From positions 1 through 7,226 of the forward strand of contig JAQCNG010000054.1 of assembly GCA_028275145.1 (NCBI GenBank): 7,226 bases of DNA, read 5' to 3'. This DNA comes from Halovenus sp. (GTDB lineage Archaea; Halobacteriota; Halobacteria; Halobacteriales; Haloarculaceae). The notes beneath the pieces were generated by a model. The model saw only the letters and a program-made list of their open reading frames with translations, was not told the DNA's origin and ran no database searches. The position numbers and the translations under genes are program-made. Shown here piece after piece: positions 1 to 5,403 of the stretch (position 1 is the stretch's first letter; the number at the start of each line of letters is the position of its first letter).

Positions 1-332
1 ACGTCCACGAACCCCTCGCGGACGAGGTAGGCCACCGTCTCGCGCAGGCCCGAGGAGACGATGTTCGACGTGAGCGCGAGATACAGCGTGACGTCCTCGG
101 CGCGCATCGTCCGGCAGATGTCCACCGCCTGCGCGAGATGCGTCGCCTGGAAACCGGTCGTCGCGTAGGCATCGAGCATCGCGTCGAAGTCGAACTCACC
201 ACGGAAGTCAGGGCCGCGCACGTCGGGGGTGGAGAGCGACTCGTCGGTTCCCGGCACGACGTTCTCGCGAGTCTCGTCCGGGTCCACGTCCTCACGCGTC
301 CCGTCGGGTCCCGTATGCTCGTCGTTGTTCAT
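1..332 (-). CDS. dhs: Deoxyhypusine synthase, N-terminal part (truncated by window edge)
   Basis: This enzyme transfers the aminobutyl group of spermidine (or agmatine-derived equivalents in archaea) to one lysine of translation factor aIF5A, the first step of hypusine formation, in the cytoplasm. Reading the minus strand from ATG at 330-332 gives 110 residues and no stop before the edge. Residues 1-35 are a very acidic, haloarchaea-like lead. Then come TPDVRGPDFRGEFDF, LDAYATTGFQATHLAQAVDI and ALTSNIVSSGLRETVAYLVR, which I recognise as the start of the deoxyhypusine synthase family, including the NAD-site TSN(I/V)xSSG motif. The catalytic lysine lies in the missing C-terminal part. The start was chosen because it is the first ATG of the frame and sits just downstream of a short inverted repeat. 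No upstream gene is cotranscribed. Family identity is from memory of the family, not from a search. Confidence 0.9.
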   Translation of the reverse strand, partial: MNNDEHTGPDGTREDVDPDETRENVVPGTDESLSTPDVRGPDFRGEFDFDAMLDAYATTGFQATHLAQAVDICRTMRAEDVTLYLALTSNIVSSGLRETVAYLVREGFVD

Positions 333-339
333 ACACTCT

Positions 340-355
340 GTTCCGTACTCGGAAC
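340..355. promoter_or_regulatory. Inverted repeat just upstream of deoxyhypusine synthase start
   Basis: Perfect 6-bp arms GTTCCG and CGGAAC are separated by TACT, ending 8 bp before the ATG of the deoxyhypusine synthase gene. The more AT-rich stretch at about 358-372 is where a TATA element would fall. The repeat could be an operator or a 5' hairpin; function is inference only. Confidence 0.3.
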
Positions 356-399
356 CGTGAATGAATCGATTTCTCGAAACCAGTCAACTACCTCGGGGT

Positions 400-415
400 C
401 AAGCCCCGGGGCTTG
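400..415. repeat. Perfect 16-bp palindrome
   Basis: CAAGCCCC followed directly by GGGGCTTG. It overlaps an alternative hairpin made of CGGGG (394-398) and CCCCG (404-408). The two cannot form together. It lies just past the tnpB-type terminal hairpin on the minus strand, so it is either target DNA at the insertion site or part of the element end. Confidence 0.6.
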
Positions 416-439
416 CCAGTGGACTCCCGTTGTGAACTA

Positions 440-479
440 CCCCACCCTGCTCGTGCTGACGCGCTCGCTGAGGGTGGGG
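440..479 (-). ncRNA. Terminal hairpin of tnpB right end (omega RNA scaffold-like)
   Basis: CCCCACCCT (440-448) pairs perfectly with AGGGTGGGG (471-479), a 9-bp stem with a 22-nt loop, overlapping the last codons and stop of the tnpB tail on the minus strand. In IS605-family elements the 3' end of tnpB and the right end encode the scaffold of the guide (omega) RNA, with the guide just downstream, here toward lower coordinates from about 436. The structure is seen; production of a functional RNA is inference. Confidence 0.5.
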
Positions 480-496
480 CTTCCTGCTTCCACGAC

Positions 497-542
497 GTTG
501 TCAGACTGCGTCTGACAGCCCACCAGACAACGTCTGGTGAAC
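497..542. repeat. 46-nt interruption made of two tandem hairpins
   Basis: GTCAGAC/GTCTGAC (500-516, loop TGC) is followed after 4 nt by CACCAGAC/GTCTGGTG (521-539, loop AAC). Both share the core CAGAC-NNC-GTCTG. The segment starts GTT and ends AAC and separates two parts of the tnpB tail that are normally adjacent, so it looks like a small palindromic insertion. Its boundaries are inferred from the expected protein tail. Confidence 0.45.
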
Positions 543-785
543 GCACTTTGCAGGAACCGTGGTGGTTCCCGTAGGGAGCGCAGTCTCCACAGGCGTGCCT
601 TCGGAGTGTCCCACTCCTAGTGTCTCGACGGAGAGTTCCGTGGGACAGCGCACGCTTCTTGTCGCGTTCTAACGCTGTCCGTGACTGGAAACTTCGCAAG
701 GAGCGAGCCGTTCAACGTGGAACGGCCAGCGAGTCGAAGTCCACAGGTCGGAACACCCATCTTACACTGTGGTTGGGCGTTCTCC

Positions 786-796
786 GATAAAAATAC
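786..796. promoter_or_regulatory. Isolated AT-rich TATA-like element
   Basis: GATAAAAATAC is the most AT-rich spot in the tnpB scar. Read on the minus strand (GTATTTTTATC) it could act as a TATA box firing toward the tnpB tail and its hairpin about 120-350 nt downstream. There is no start codon at a sensible distance on either strand, so a coding role is unlikely. Weak evidence, based on composition only. Confidence 0.2.
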
Positions 797-857
797 TTGG
801 GTAGGCCTGTGAGACAATCACCGGAACGTGTAAGAACAGGAGAAGACGGCGCTGTAT

Positions 858-918
858 CCCCTCCCTACTGCGCTCCTTGTCCGCTTGCGCGGACTGCGGT
901 GCTCCTTGAGGGACGGGG
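858..918 (-). ncRNA. Second tnpB-type right-end hairpin (omega RNA scaffold-like)
   Basis: The outer arms CCCCTCCCT (858-866) and AGGGACGGGG (909-918) form a stem of about nine pairs with one bulge. Inside sits GTCCGC (879-884) / GCGGAC (889-894) with loop TTGC, flanked by near-direct repeats of ACTGCG…CTCCTTG. This nested architecture, overlapping the end of a short TnpB-like tail on the minus strand, matches haloarchaeal tnpB right ends. Any guide would lie below about 857. Whether it is transcribed is unknown. Confidence 0.45.
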
Positions 919-936
919 CTTAGCGCCTACATTCAG
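865..936 (-). pseudogene. Very short tnpB-like 3' tail
   Basis: Between in-frame stops at 937-939 and 865-867 the minus strand encodes 23 residues, containing GAKPRPSRSTAVRASGQGAQ. The KPRPSRS wording resembles the extreme C-terminus of a second class of haloarchaeal TnpB proteins, different from the tail at 437-668. Only this end survives. The assignment depends mainly on the accompanying right-end hairpin and on recollection of the family, so it is tentative. Confidence 0.45.
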
Positions 937-984
937 CTAACCGAGTAACATTCGCCAGCCAGACGGACAAAAGGTACGTCGATA

Positions 985-995
985 CAACTAATACA
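985..995 (+). promoter_or_regulatory. Probable TATA box of the toxin-antitoxin operon
   Basis: CAACTAATACA is centred about 27 bp upstream of the antitoxin ATG (1017). That distance fits a haloarchaeal promoter giving a leaderless or nearly leaderless transcript. No GGAGG-like ribosome site precedes the start, in agreement. Confidence 0.4.
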
Positions 996-1016
996 TTCGA
1001 CGACACAGGAATACAT

Positions 1017-1376
1017 ATGCCCATCGACATCGAGACGTTCGAATCCTCCTCTGAAGACCGACTCCAGCAGAGCGGAGAGACGAACGCCGACCGCGTGATG
1101 CGGTTTCTCGCCACTCATCCCGATCAGGCGTTCACCCAGAGCGAGATTCGGGACGCGACTGGTGTGAAAGCCGGCAGCATCAGCGTCGTCCTCTCGCGCC
1201 TCGAAGACAGAGGACTCGTCCGCCACAAAGGCAACTACTGGGCACTCGGCGAGGCCGACGACGTGGCCGCCTACACGAGTATGGTTGAGAGCACACGCGC
1301 CGCGAACGACCGCTTCGGTGAGGAGAACATCGAGGAGTGGCTAGAGCACGCCGTCGACGACGAGGAGACTGAATGA
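1017..1376 (+). CDS. Winged-helix DNA-binding protein, probable antitoxin of the PemK/MazF pair
   Basis: A 119-residue acidic protein. Residues about 23-77 form a winged helix-turn-helix: helices around DRVMRFLATHPDQAF and QSEIRDATGV, recognition helix KAGSISVVLSRLED (51-64), and a wing around RGLVRHKGNYWAL (65-77). The C-terminal 40 residues (about 80-119) are acidic and helix-prone, as expected of a segment that wraps and blocks a MazF dimer. The stop overlaps the start of the toxin gene by ATGA (1373-1376), so translation is coupled. The likely role is to neutralise the toxin and repress the shared promoter. The usual MazE/PemI antitoxin has an AbrB or ribbon-helix-helix DNA-binding domain, so a MarR-like winged helix is a different solution. 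The antitoxin role is inferred from position and layout; the fold is read from the sequence. Confidence 0.8.
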   Translation: MPIDIETFESSSEDRLQQSGETNADRVMRFLATHPDQAFTQSEIRDATGVKAGSISVVLSRLEDRGLVRHKGNYWALGEADDVAAYTSMVESTRAANDRFGEENIEEWLEHAVDDEETE

Positions 1377-1714
1377 GCTATCAACGCGGTGATGTCGTCT
1401 GGGGGCCGGATCCGTTCAAGTCGGATGAAAAGCCGCGGCCGTGGCTGATTTTGAACAACGAGACTCACCCGTTCGGCGACGAGGAGTACATGACGGTCAC
1501 GCTGACGACGACGCCCCACGATGAGGGCATCCCCCTCGACGACGGCGACTGGGTCGAAGGCGGGATGCCCCGCCAGAGTTTCGCCTCACCGTGGACAGTA
1601 GCGTCGCCAAAACACGCGGCAATCGTTCAGCGGCAGGGTCGCCTCAACGAGTCGTTCGTCCGGACCGTCGTCGACGCGCTCGAAACCTATCTCGAATCGC
1701 CGACCGAGGAATGA
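1373..1714 (+). CDS. PemK/MazF-family toxin (endoribonuclease)
   Basis: A 113-residue protein with the standard length and motif order of the family: RGDVVW (5-10), RPWLILN (22-28), VTLTTT (42-47), SFASPWTV (69-76) and a C-terminal helix QGRLNESFVRTVVDALETYL (88-107). MazF/PemK proteins are dimeric, SH3-barrel-like ribonucleases that cut mRNA or other RNAs at short sequences and stop growth when the antitoxin is lost. The start is fixed by the 4-nt overlap with the preceding winged-helix gene and by the RGD motif at the usual distance. It looks intact, with no frameshift. Target sequence cannot be told from the protein. Stress response, mobile-element stabilisation and phage defence are all possible roles for the pair. 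Confidence 0.88.
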   Translation: MSYQRGDVVWGPDPFKSDEKPRPWLILNNETHPFGDEEYMTVTLTTTPHDEGIPLDDGDWVEGGMPRQSFASPWTVASPKHAAIVQRQGRLNESFVRTVVDALETYLESPTEE

Positions 1715-1978
1715 CCGATACGCGCGTTGTATCTTGCACGGACCGTCCTAACAGAACCCAGAAAGCGGGTTACAGAACACGAGAACAGAGGGCCGCGAGG
1801 AACGGGACAGGTCCCGCGACGAGCGGCGCGAGACGCGACCGGTGCGAGGGCGACCGCAGGGAGCCCTCGACGAGCGAGCGGGGAGCACAGCGACCCGCGA
1901 GCAGGGAGCGTCTCGGTTTGCGCGAACGGGGAACAAAGTGACTCGTGAGCGGCCCGAACACACCGGCATTCAAACACC
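1715..1978. other. Convergent intergenic region, GAGCG-rich and hairpin-rich
   Basis: Between the convergent toxin and cdc48 genes. It contains AACCC/GGGTT (1755-1771), CGGGA/TCCCG (1803-1816) and CGAGGGC/GCCCTCG (1845-1869), plus irregular repetition of GAGCG/GCGAG words from about 1780 to 1950. Such purine-biased degenerate repetition is common between haloarchaeal genes. No convincing gene is seen. The structures may end or protect the two converging transcripts. Confidence 0.45.
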
Positions 1979-1998
1979 TGACGGACGCCAGTCCGTCA
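1979..1998 (-). terminator. Hairpin overlapping the cdc48 stop codon
   Basis: TGACGGAC (1979-1986) and GTCCGTCA (1991-1998) form a perfect 8-bp stem with loop GCCA. The right arm includes the cdc48 stop (1996-1998, minus strand). After it the minus strand runs GGTGTTTG, only weakly T-rich, so it may act as a transcript-end or stability structure rather than a classic terminator. Confidence 0.35.
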
Positions 1999-4218
1999 CT
2001 GGAAGCCGATGCGGCCGCTCCGGCGCGGGCCGGGGTCTGGACCGCCGCCGCGGAACTCCTCTTCCATCTCCTGGTAGTACTCGCGGATGTCGTCGGTGAT
2101 GGTGGGACGGGCGCCCTCCATCGCCTGTCGGAAGTGTCGCATCCGGACCTCCTCGGCGTCGTCGTCCTCCCGCAGCGCCTCGATGGCCGCCTCGCGGGCG
2201 ATTGTTTCGAGGTCTGACCCGACGAACCCTTCGGTCAGTTCGGCGAGTTCGCGCAGACTCACGTCCGCCGAGAGCGGCATGTCGCGGGTGTGGATGCGCA
2301 GAATCTGCTCACGACCCTCGGTGTCGGGTTCGCCGGCCATCACGAGACGGTCGAACCGGCCCGAGCGCAACAGGGCGGGGTCGATCATGTCCGGTCGGTT
2401 CGTCGCGCCGATGACCATCACGTCCTCCATGTCCTCCAGTCCGTCCATCTCGGTCAGCAACTGGTTGACCACACGCTCCGAGACGTTCGAACCGACATCA
2501 CCACCCCGACCCGGGGCCAGCGAGTCGAGTTCGTCGAAAAAGACAACCGTGGGGGCGACCTGGCGGGCCTTGCGGAAGGTCTGCCGGATTGCCTTCTCGG
2601 ACTCGCCGACCCACTTCGAGAGCAGTTGCGGGCCGCGCACGCTGATGAAGTTCGCCTCCGTCTCGTTTGCGACGGCTTTGGCCATCAGCGTCTTGCCCGT
2701 TCCCGGCGGGCCGTACAGCAACACACCCGAGGGGGGTTTGACCCCCATCCGGCCGAACTTCTCGGGTGAACTCATCGGCCACTCGATGCTCTCCTGCACC
2801 TCGGATTTCGCGTTCGTCAACCCACCCACGTCGTCCCAGGATATCTTCGGGAGTTCGACGAGCACCTCCCGCATCGCGCTCGGGGACACCTCGCTCAGCG
2901 CGCCGCCGAAGTCGTCGCGCTTTATTATCATCCGGTCGATAAGACTCGGCGGGATGTCCTCCTCGTCGAGGTCGATCTCGGGGAGATACCGCCGGAGCGC
3001 CTTCATCGCGGCCTCCTTCGTGAGACTCTCGATGTCGGCACCGACGAAGCCATGGGTCTCCTCGGCCAGTCGACCGAGACTGACGTCGTCCGAGAGGGGC
3101 ATCCCGCGGGTGTGAATCTGGAGAATCTCCTCGCGGCCGGTCTCGTCGGGAACGGCGATCTCAATCTCGCGGTCGAACCGGCCGGGGCGGCGCAGCGCCG
3201 GGTCGACAGAGTCGACACGGTTTGTCGCCGCGATGACGACCACCTGGCCCCGCGATTCGAGTCCGTCCATCATCGTCAGCAGTTGCGCGACGACACGCCG
3301 CTCCACCTCGCCGGTGACGTCCTCCCGTTTGGGCGCAATCGAGTCGAGTTCGTCGATGAAGATGATGCTCGGGGCCTCCTCGGTGGCCTCCTCGAATATC
3401 TCTCGCAGTTGCTGTTCGGACTCGCCGTAGTACTTCGAGATTATCTCCGGGCCGGCAATCGAGAAGAAAGACGCGGATGTCTCGTTTGCGACGGCCTTCG
3501 CCAGCAGCGTCTTGCCGGTCCCCGGCGGGCCGTGCAACAGGACGCCCTTTGGCGGTTCGATCCCCAGTTTCTTGAATATCTGGGGGTGTTTCATCGGCAG
3601 TTCGACCATCTCGCGGACGCGCTGTATCTCGTTTTTCAGTCCGCCGATATCCTCGTAGGTGATGCCGCTGCCGGTCTTTTCGTAACCCGAGATCGGTTCC
3701 TCGCGCAACTCGACGTCGGTGTCCTCGGTGACGAGCACGACCCCATCGGGTTCGGTGTCGACCGCGATGAGCGGAATCGCCTGACCGGGCGAGCGCATGA
3801 ACGGGTGGTTCGTCGAGGACATCACGGGGACGATGTCGCGGGCCACGACCGGTCGCTTGAGAATCTGGCGCTTGACCATCCCGGCGGCGTCACTGCCGAA
3901 CTGGACACTCGCCTCCTCCGGCGGCGCGAGCACCAGTGTCTCGGCCTTTTCGGCCTCGGCTTTCCGTATCTCGACGCGCTCCCCGATACCCACGTCGGCG
4001 TTCTGTCGCGTGAACCCGTCGATACGGACCGTGTCGGTGTTCCAGTCCTGCCGGTCGGCGCGCCAGACTTTCGCCGCCGTCGTGTCTGCTCCCTCGATCT
4101 CGATGATGTCTCCCGGCGAGAGTTTGAGGTGTAACAGCGTGTCCGGGTCCAAACGTGCGATACCACGCCCCGAATCGTTCGGGTAGGCTTTTGCTACCTC
4201 CAGTTGGACTTCGTTCAT
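1996..4218 (-). CDS. cdc48: Cdc48/VAT-type AAA+ ATPase (CdcH-like)
   Basis: A 740-residue, full-length archaeal homologue of p97/VCP and Thermoplasma VAT: a hexameric cytoplasmic unfoldase that extracts and unfolds proteins, often handing them to the proteasome. Residues 1-about 180 form the N domain (double-psi beta-barrel start [20 protein letters not shown]). Domain D1 has Walker A GPPGTGKT (230-237), pore loop KYYG (262-265), Walker B IIFIDE (285-290), sensor ATN (331-333) and arginine fingers R347/R350. Domain D2 has Walker A (503-510), pore loop KWVG (535-538), Walker B VVFFDE (558-563), ATN (605-607) and R621/R624. Both ATPase sites are intact and both pore loops are aromatic, typical of archaeal unfoldases. 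The tail (720-740) is Gly/Pro/Arg-rich, ends GFQ and lacks an HbYX proteasome-docking motif. The ATG at 4216-4218 was chosen from the conserved family N-terminus, although the frame stays open upstream. A weak AAGGA lies 12 nt ahead. Confidence 0.96.
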   Translation of the reverse strand: MNEVQLEVAKAYPNDSGRGIARLDPDTLLHLKLSPGDIIEIEGADTTAAKVWRADRQDWNTDTVRIDGFTRQNADVGIGERVEIRKAEAEKAETLVLAPPEEASVQFGSDAAGMVKRQILKRPVVARDIVPVMSSTNHPFMRSPGQAIPLIAVDTEPDGVVLVTEDTDVELREEPISGYEKTGSGITYEDIGGLKNEIQRVREMVELPMKHPQIFKKLGIEPPKGVLLHGPPGTGKTLLAKAVANETSASFFSIAGPEIISKYYGESEQQLREIFEEATEEAPSIIFIDELDSIAPKREDVTGEVERRVVAQLLTMMDGLESRGQVVVIAATNRVDSVDPALRRPGRFDREIEIAVPDETGREEILQIHTRGMPLSDDVSLGRLAEETHGFVGADIESLTKEAAMKALRRYLPEIDLDEEDIPPSLIDRMIIKRDDFGGALSEVSPSAMREVLVELPKISWDDVGGLTNAKSEVQESIEWPMSSPEKFGRMGVKPPSGVLLYGPPGTGKTLMAKAVANETEANFISVRGPQLLSKWVGESEKAIRQTFRKARQVAPTVVFFDELDSLAPGRGGDVGSNVSERVVNQLLTEMDGLEDMEDVMVIGATNRPDMIDPALLRSGRFDRLVMAGEPDTEGREQILRIHTRDMPLSADVSLRELAELTEGFVGSDLETIAREAAIEALREDDDAEEVRMRHFRQAMEGARPTITDDIREYYQEMEEEFRGGGPDPGPRRSGRIGFQ

Positions 4219-4356
4219 AGCAAACTCTGATCCTTTGTGACAGTCGGGCACGGCGAGAGATATGCTTTGTGTTACCGGCCATCTTCCGGCGAGTGCGACC
4301 GAGAAACCCCCGCCGACGATGGAACAGACTATCAGGGTCGGCCACCAAAGGGCCAT
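4219..4356 (-). other. Hydrophobic in-frame upstream reading frame ahead of cdc48
   Basis: From an ATG at 4354-4356 the minus strand reads 46 codons without a stop straight into the conserved cdc48 start. The first 24 residues, [20 protein letters not shown] plus ALAG, look like a membrane segment, followed by a Trp/Arg-containing linker. It could be an alternative N-terminus or just an accident in the promoter. Conserved Cdc48 proteins begin downstream of it, so it is not included in the cdc48 call. Confidence 0.2.
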
Positions 4357-4395
4357 CGAGAGGCCAATGACCAGCGAGGGAGCCGACACTGAACA
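4219..4395. promoter_or_regulatory. Divergent promoter region between cdc48 and the transsulfuration operon
   Basis: This 177-bp stretch must hold promoters for both genes. On the minus strand, GCATATC at about 4259-4265 could be the cdc48 TATA element, giving a short leader that includes AAGGA (4231-4235). No clear TATA box is visible at the right distance before the plus-strand ATG at 4396. The minus strand also carries an open hydrophobic reading frame in phase with cdc48. Confidence 0.4.
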
Positions 4396-5388
4396 ATGAC
4401 AACACACACAGAGCCGCTCGATTCGGTGCTGGAGGCGGTCGGGGAGACGCCGCTGGTGCGCCTGCAGGCCAGTCCCGACGAGGTGCCGGTCTTTGCCAAA
4501 CTCGAGTCGTTCAACCCCGGGGCGAGCATAAAGGACCGCCTGGGGGAGTACATGCTCCGGCGGATGCTGGAGCGTGGCGACGTGGACCCCGGGGGGACCG
4601 TCATCGAACCGACGGCGGGCAACACGGGCATCGGCATGGCGATGGCGGCCACGCAACTCGATCTGGCGGTGACGTTCGTGGTCCCGGAGAAGTTCAGCGT
4701 CGAGAAACAGGTGCTGATGCGCGCGCTCGGGGCGGAGGTGGTGAACACGCCCACCGAGGAAGGGATGAAACGCGCAATCGAGCACGCCGGCGAACTGGCT
4801 GGGGAGACCGACAACGCCACGGTCCCACAGCAGTTCTCCAACCGGTTGAACGCCGAGGCCCACGAGCAGACGACCGGTCCGGAGATACGAGAGGCACTCG
4901 ACGGCGCGGTTGGCGCGCTCGTGGCCGGATGTGGCACCGCCGGCACGCTCATGGGCACGGCCCGACACCTGCGCGAGCACGTGCCGGCCCTCCACGTTGT
5001 CGCTGTCGAACCGGAGGGGTCACTGCTCGCCCGGACCGAGGGGCAATCGGTCGAGCAGTCGGAGTACACAATCGAGGGTATCGGCACGACGAACCTCGCG
5101 ACAAACAAACTCTACGACCCGGAACTGGTCGACGAGGTCCGCCAGGTGAGCGACCGGACAGCCCACGCGGAGATGCAGCGTCTCGCGAGCGAGGAGGGAC
5201 AGCTGGTCGCATCGAGCGCCGCCGCCGCGAGCGTCGCCGCACAGGATGTCGCCGAGCGCATCCGCGACGGCGAACTCGATGTGGCCCACGAGCGGGTCGT
5301 GACGATATTCCCCGACTCCAGCGAGCGCTATCTCTCGAAGGGTGTCTACGGCACCTTCGAGGAGTGGGCGGGCGAGGACGACGGCTGA
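4396..5388 (+). CDS. mccA: MccA-like cystathionine beta-synthase / cysteine synthase (PLP fold type II)
   Basis: A 330-residue PLP enzyme that joins an activated serine (O-acetylserine or serine) to a sulfur nucleophile: homocysteine to make cystathionine, or sulfide to make cysteine. PLP-binding lysine K46 lies in NPGASIKDR. The substrate loop is [12 protein letters not shown] (71-82), the PLP-phosphate loop [10 protein letters not shown] (178-187), and the C-terminal motif is [11 protein letters not shown] (305-315). The TAGNTG loop (Ala where CysK and human CBS have Ser), [17 protein letters not shown] and the DSSERYLSK end all resemble Bacillus subtilis MccA (YrhA) as I remember it, an O-acetylserine-dependent cystathionine beta-synthase. 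The heme and CBS regulatory domains of the human enzyme are absent. The partner gene 15 nt downstream is a cystathionine lyase/synthase, which supports the MccA reading. Plain cysteine synthase (CysK/CysM) remains possible. Confidence 0.8.
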   Translation: MTTHTEPLDSVLEAVGETPLVRLQASPDEVPVFAKLESFNPGASIKDRLGEYMLRRMLERGDVDPGGTVIEPTAGNTGIGMAMAATQLDLAVTFVVPEKFSVEKQVLMRALGAEVVNTPTEEGMKRAIEHAGELAGETDNATVPQQFSNRLNAEAHEQTTGPEIREALDGAVGALVAGCGTAGTLMGTARHLREHVPALHVVAVEPEGSLLARTEGQSVEQSEYTIEGIGTTNLATNKLYDPELVDEVRQVSDRTAHAEMQRLASEEGQLVASSAAAASVAAQDVAERIRDGELDVAHERVVTIFPDSSERYLSKGVYGTFEEWAGEDDG

Positions 5389-5403
5389 ACACCAGAGAGA
5401 CAG

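Larger units (their letters stand above)
437..668 (-). pseudogene. tnpB: 3' fragment of a TnpB-family gene, frameshifted
   Basis: On the minus strand one frame is open for 55 codons (668 down to 504, stop at 501-503) and reads SVRCPTELSVETLGVGHSEG followed by TPVETALPTGTTTVPAKC. A second frame (496 down to 440, stop at 437-439) reads VVEAGSPTLSERVSTSRVG. Together these match the usual C-terminal tail of one class of haloarchaeal TnpB proteins as I recall it (…TPVETALP…SVPAKRVVEAGSPCLKE…). The two halves should be contiguous, but about 46 nt (497-542) separate them and shift the frame. Upstream, a TAG at 669-671 ends the readable frame, and the catalytic RuvC-like core is absent. Intact TnpB is an RNA-guided nuclease that favours retention of its element; this copy cannot encode it. 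Confidence 0.75.
385..940 (-). mobile_element. Remnants of two IS200/IS605 (IS1341-type) TnpB elements
   Basis: This gene-free stretch between deoxyhypusine synthase and the toxin-antitoxin operon holds two separate tnpB 3' ends in the same (minus) orientation. One decayed tail with its terminal hairpin spans 437-668, and a second, shorter tail with its own hairpin spans about 858-936. Stop codons and frame breaks interrupt both. No TnpA, no RuvC catalytic motifs and no zinc-ribbon CxxC pairs can be read in any frame here. Between the two tails (about 669-857) I can identify nothing with confidence. The simplest reading is two successive insertions of related but distinct elements, each reduced to its right end. 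Outer boundaries are approximate because the element ends and target sites cannot be fixed by eye. Confidence 0.7.

Noticed and set aside
394..479. tRNA-like or riboswitch-like folding of the GC-rich hairpins
   Set aside because: No cloverleaf, no T-loop consensus and no downstream gene on the minus strand in position to be controlled; the tnpB right-end explanation fits better.
138..515. Plus-strand frame opposite the deoxyhypusine synthase start and tnpB tail
   Set aside because: It is antisense to a recognised gene for most of its length and has no family-like motifs.
500..539. CRISPR-like repetition (repeated CAGAC…GTCTG units)
   Set aside because: There are only two palindromic units with 4 nt between them, and no spacer-sized intervals or further copies.
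388..699. Minus-strand 103-codon frame across the tnpB scar
   Set aside because: It overlaps the true tnpB tail in another frame, and its Arg/Ser-rich product resembles nothing; it is a shadow of the decayed gene.
617..817. Minus-strand 66-codon frame between the two tnpB tails
   Set aside because: No motif, no promoter at a sensible distance, and it lies in decayed mobile-element sequence. It might include eroded tnpB codons but I cannot show it.
1711..1941. A 76-codon frame starting with an ATGA overlap at the end of the toxin gene, as if a third operon member
   Set aside because: It is full of arginine with many AGA/AGG/CGA codons, low complexity and follows the GAGCG-rich spacer. A strongly basic, unstructured product is unlike the acidic proteins of this genome. 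The overlap is probably chance.
2087..3115. Long plus-strand frames opposite cdc48 (also 3052-4134)
   Set aside because: Long antisense frames are expected opposite GC-rich coding DNA with high GC at third positions; the minus strand encodes an unmistakable Cdc48.
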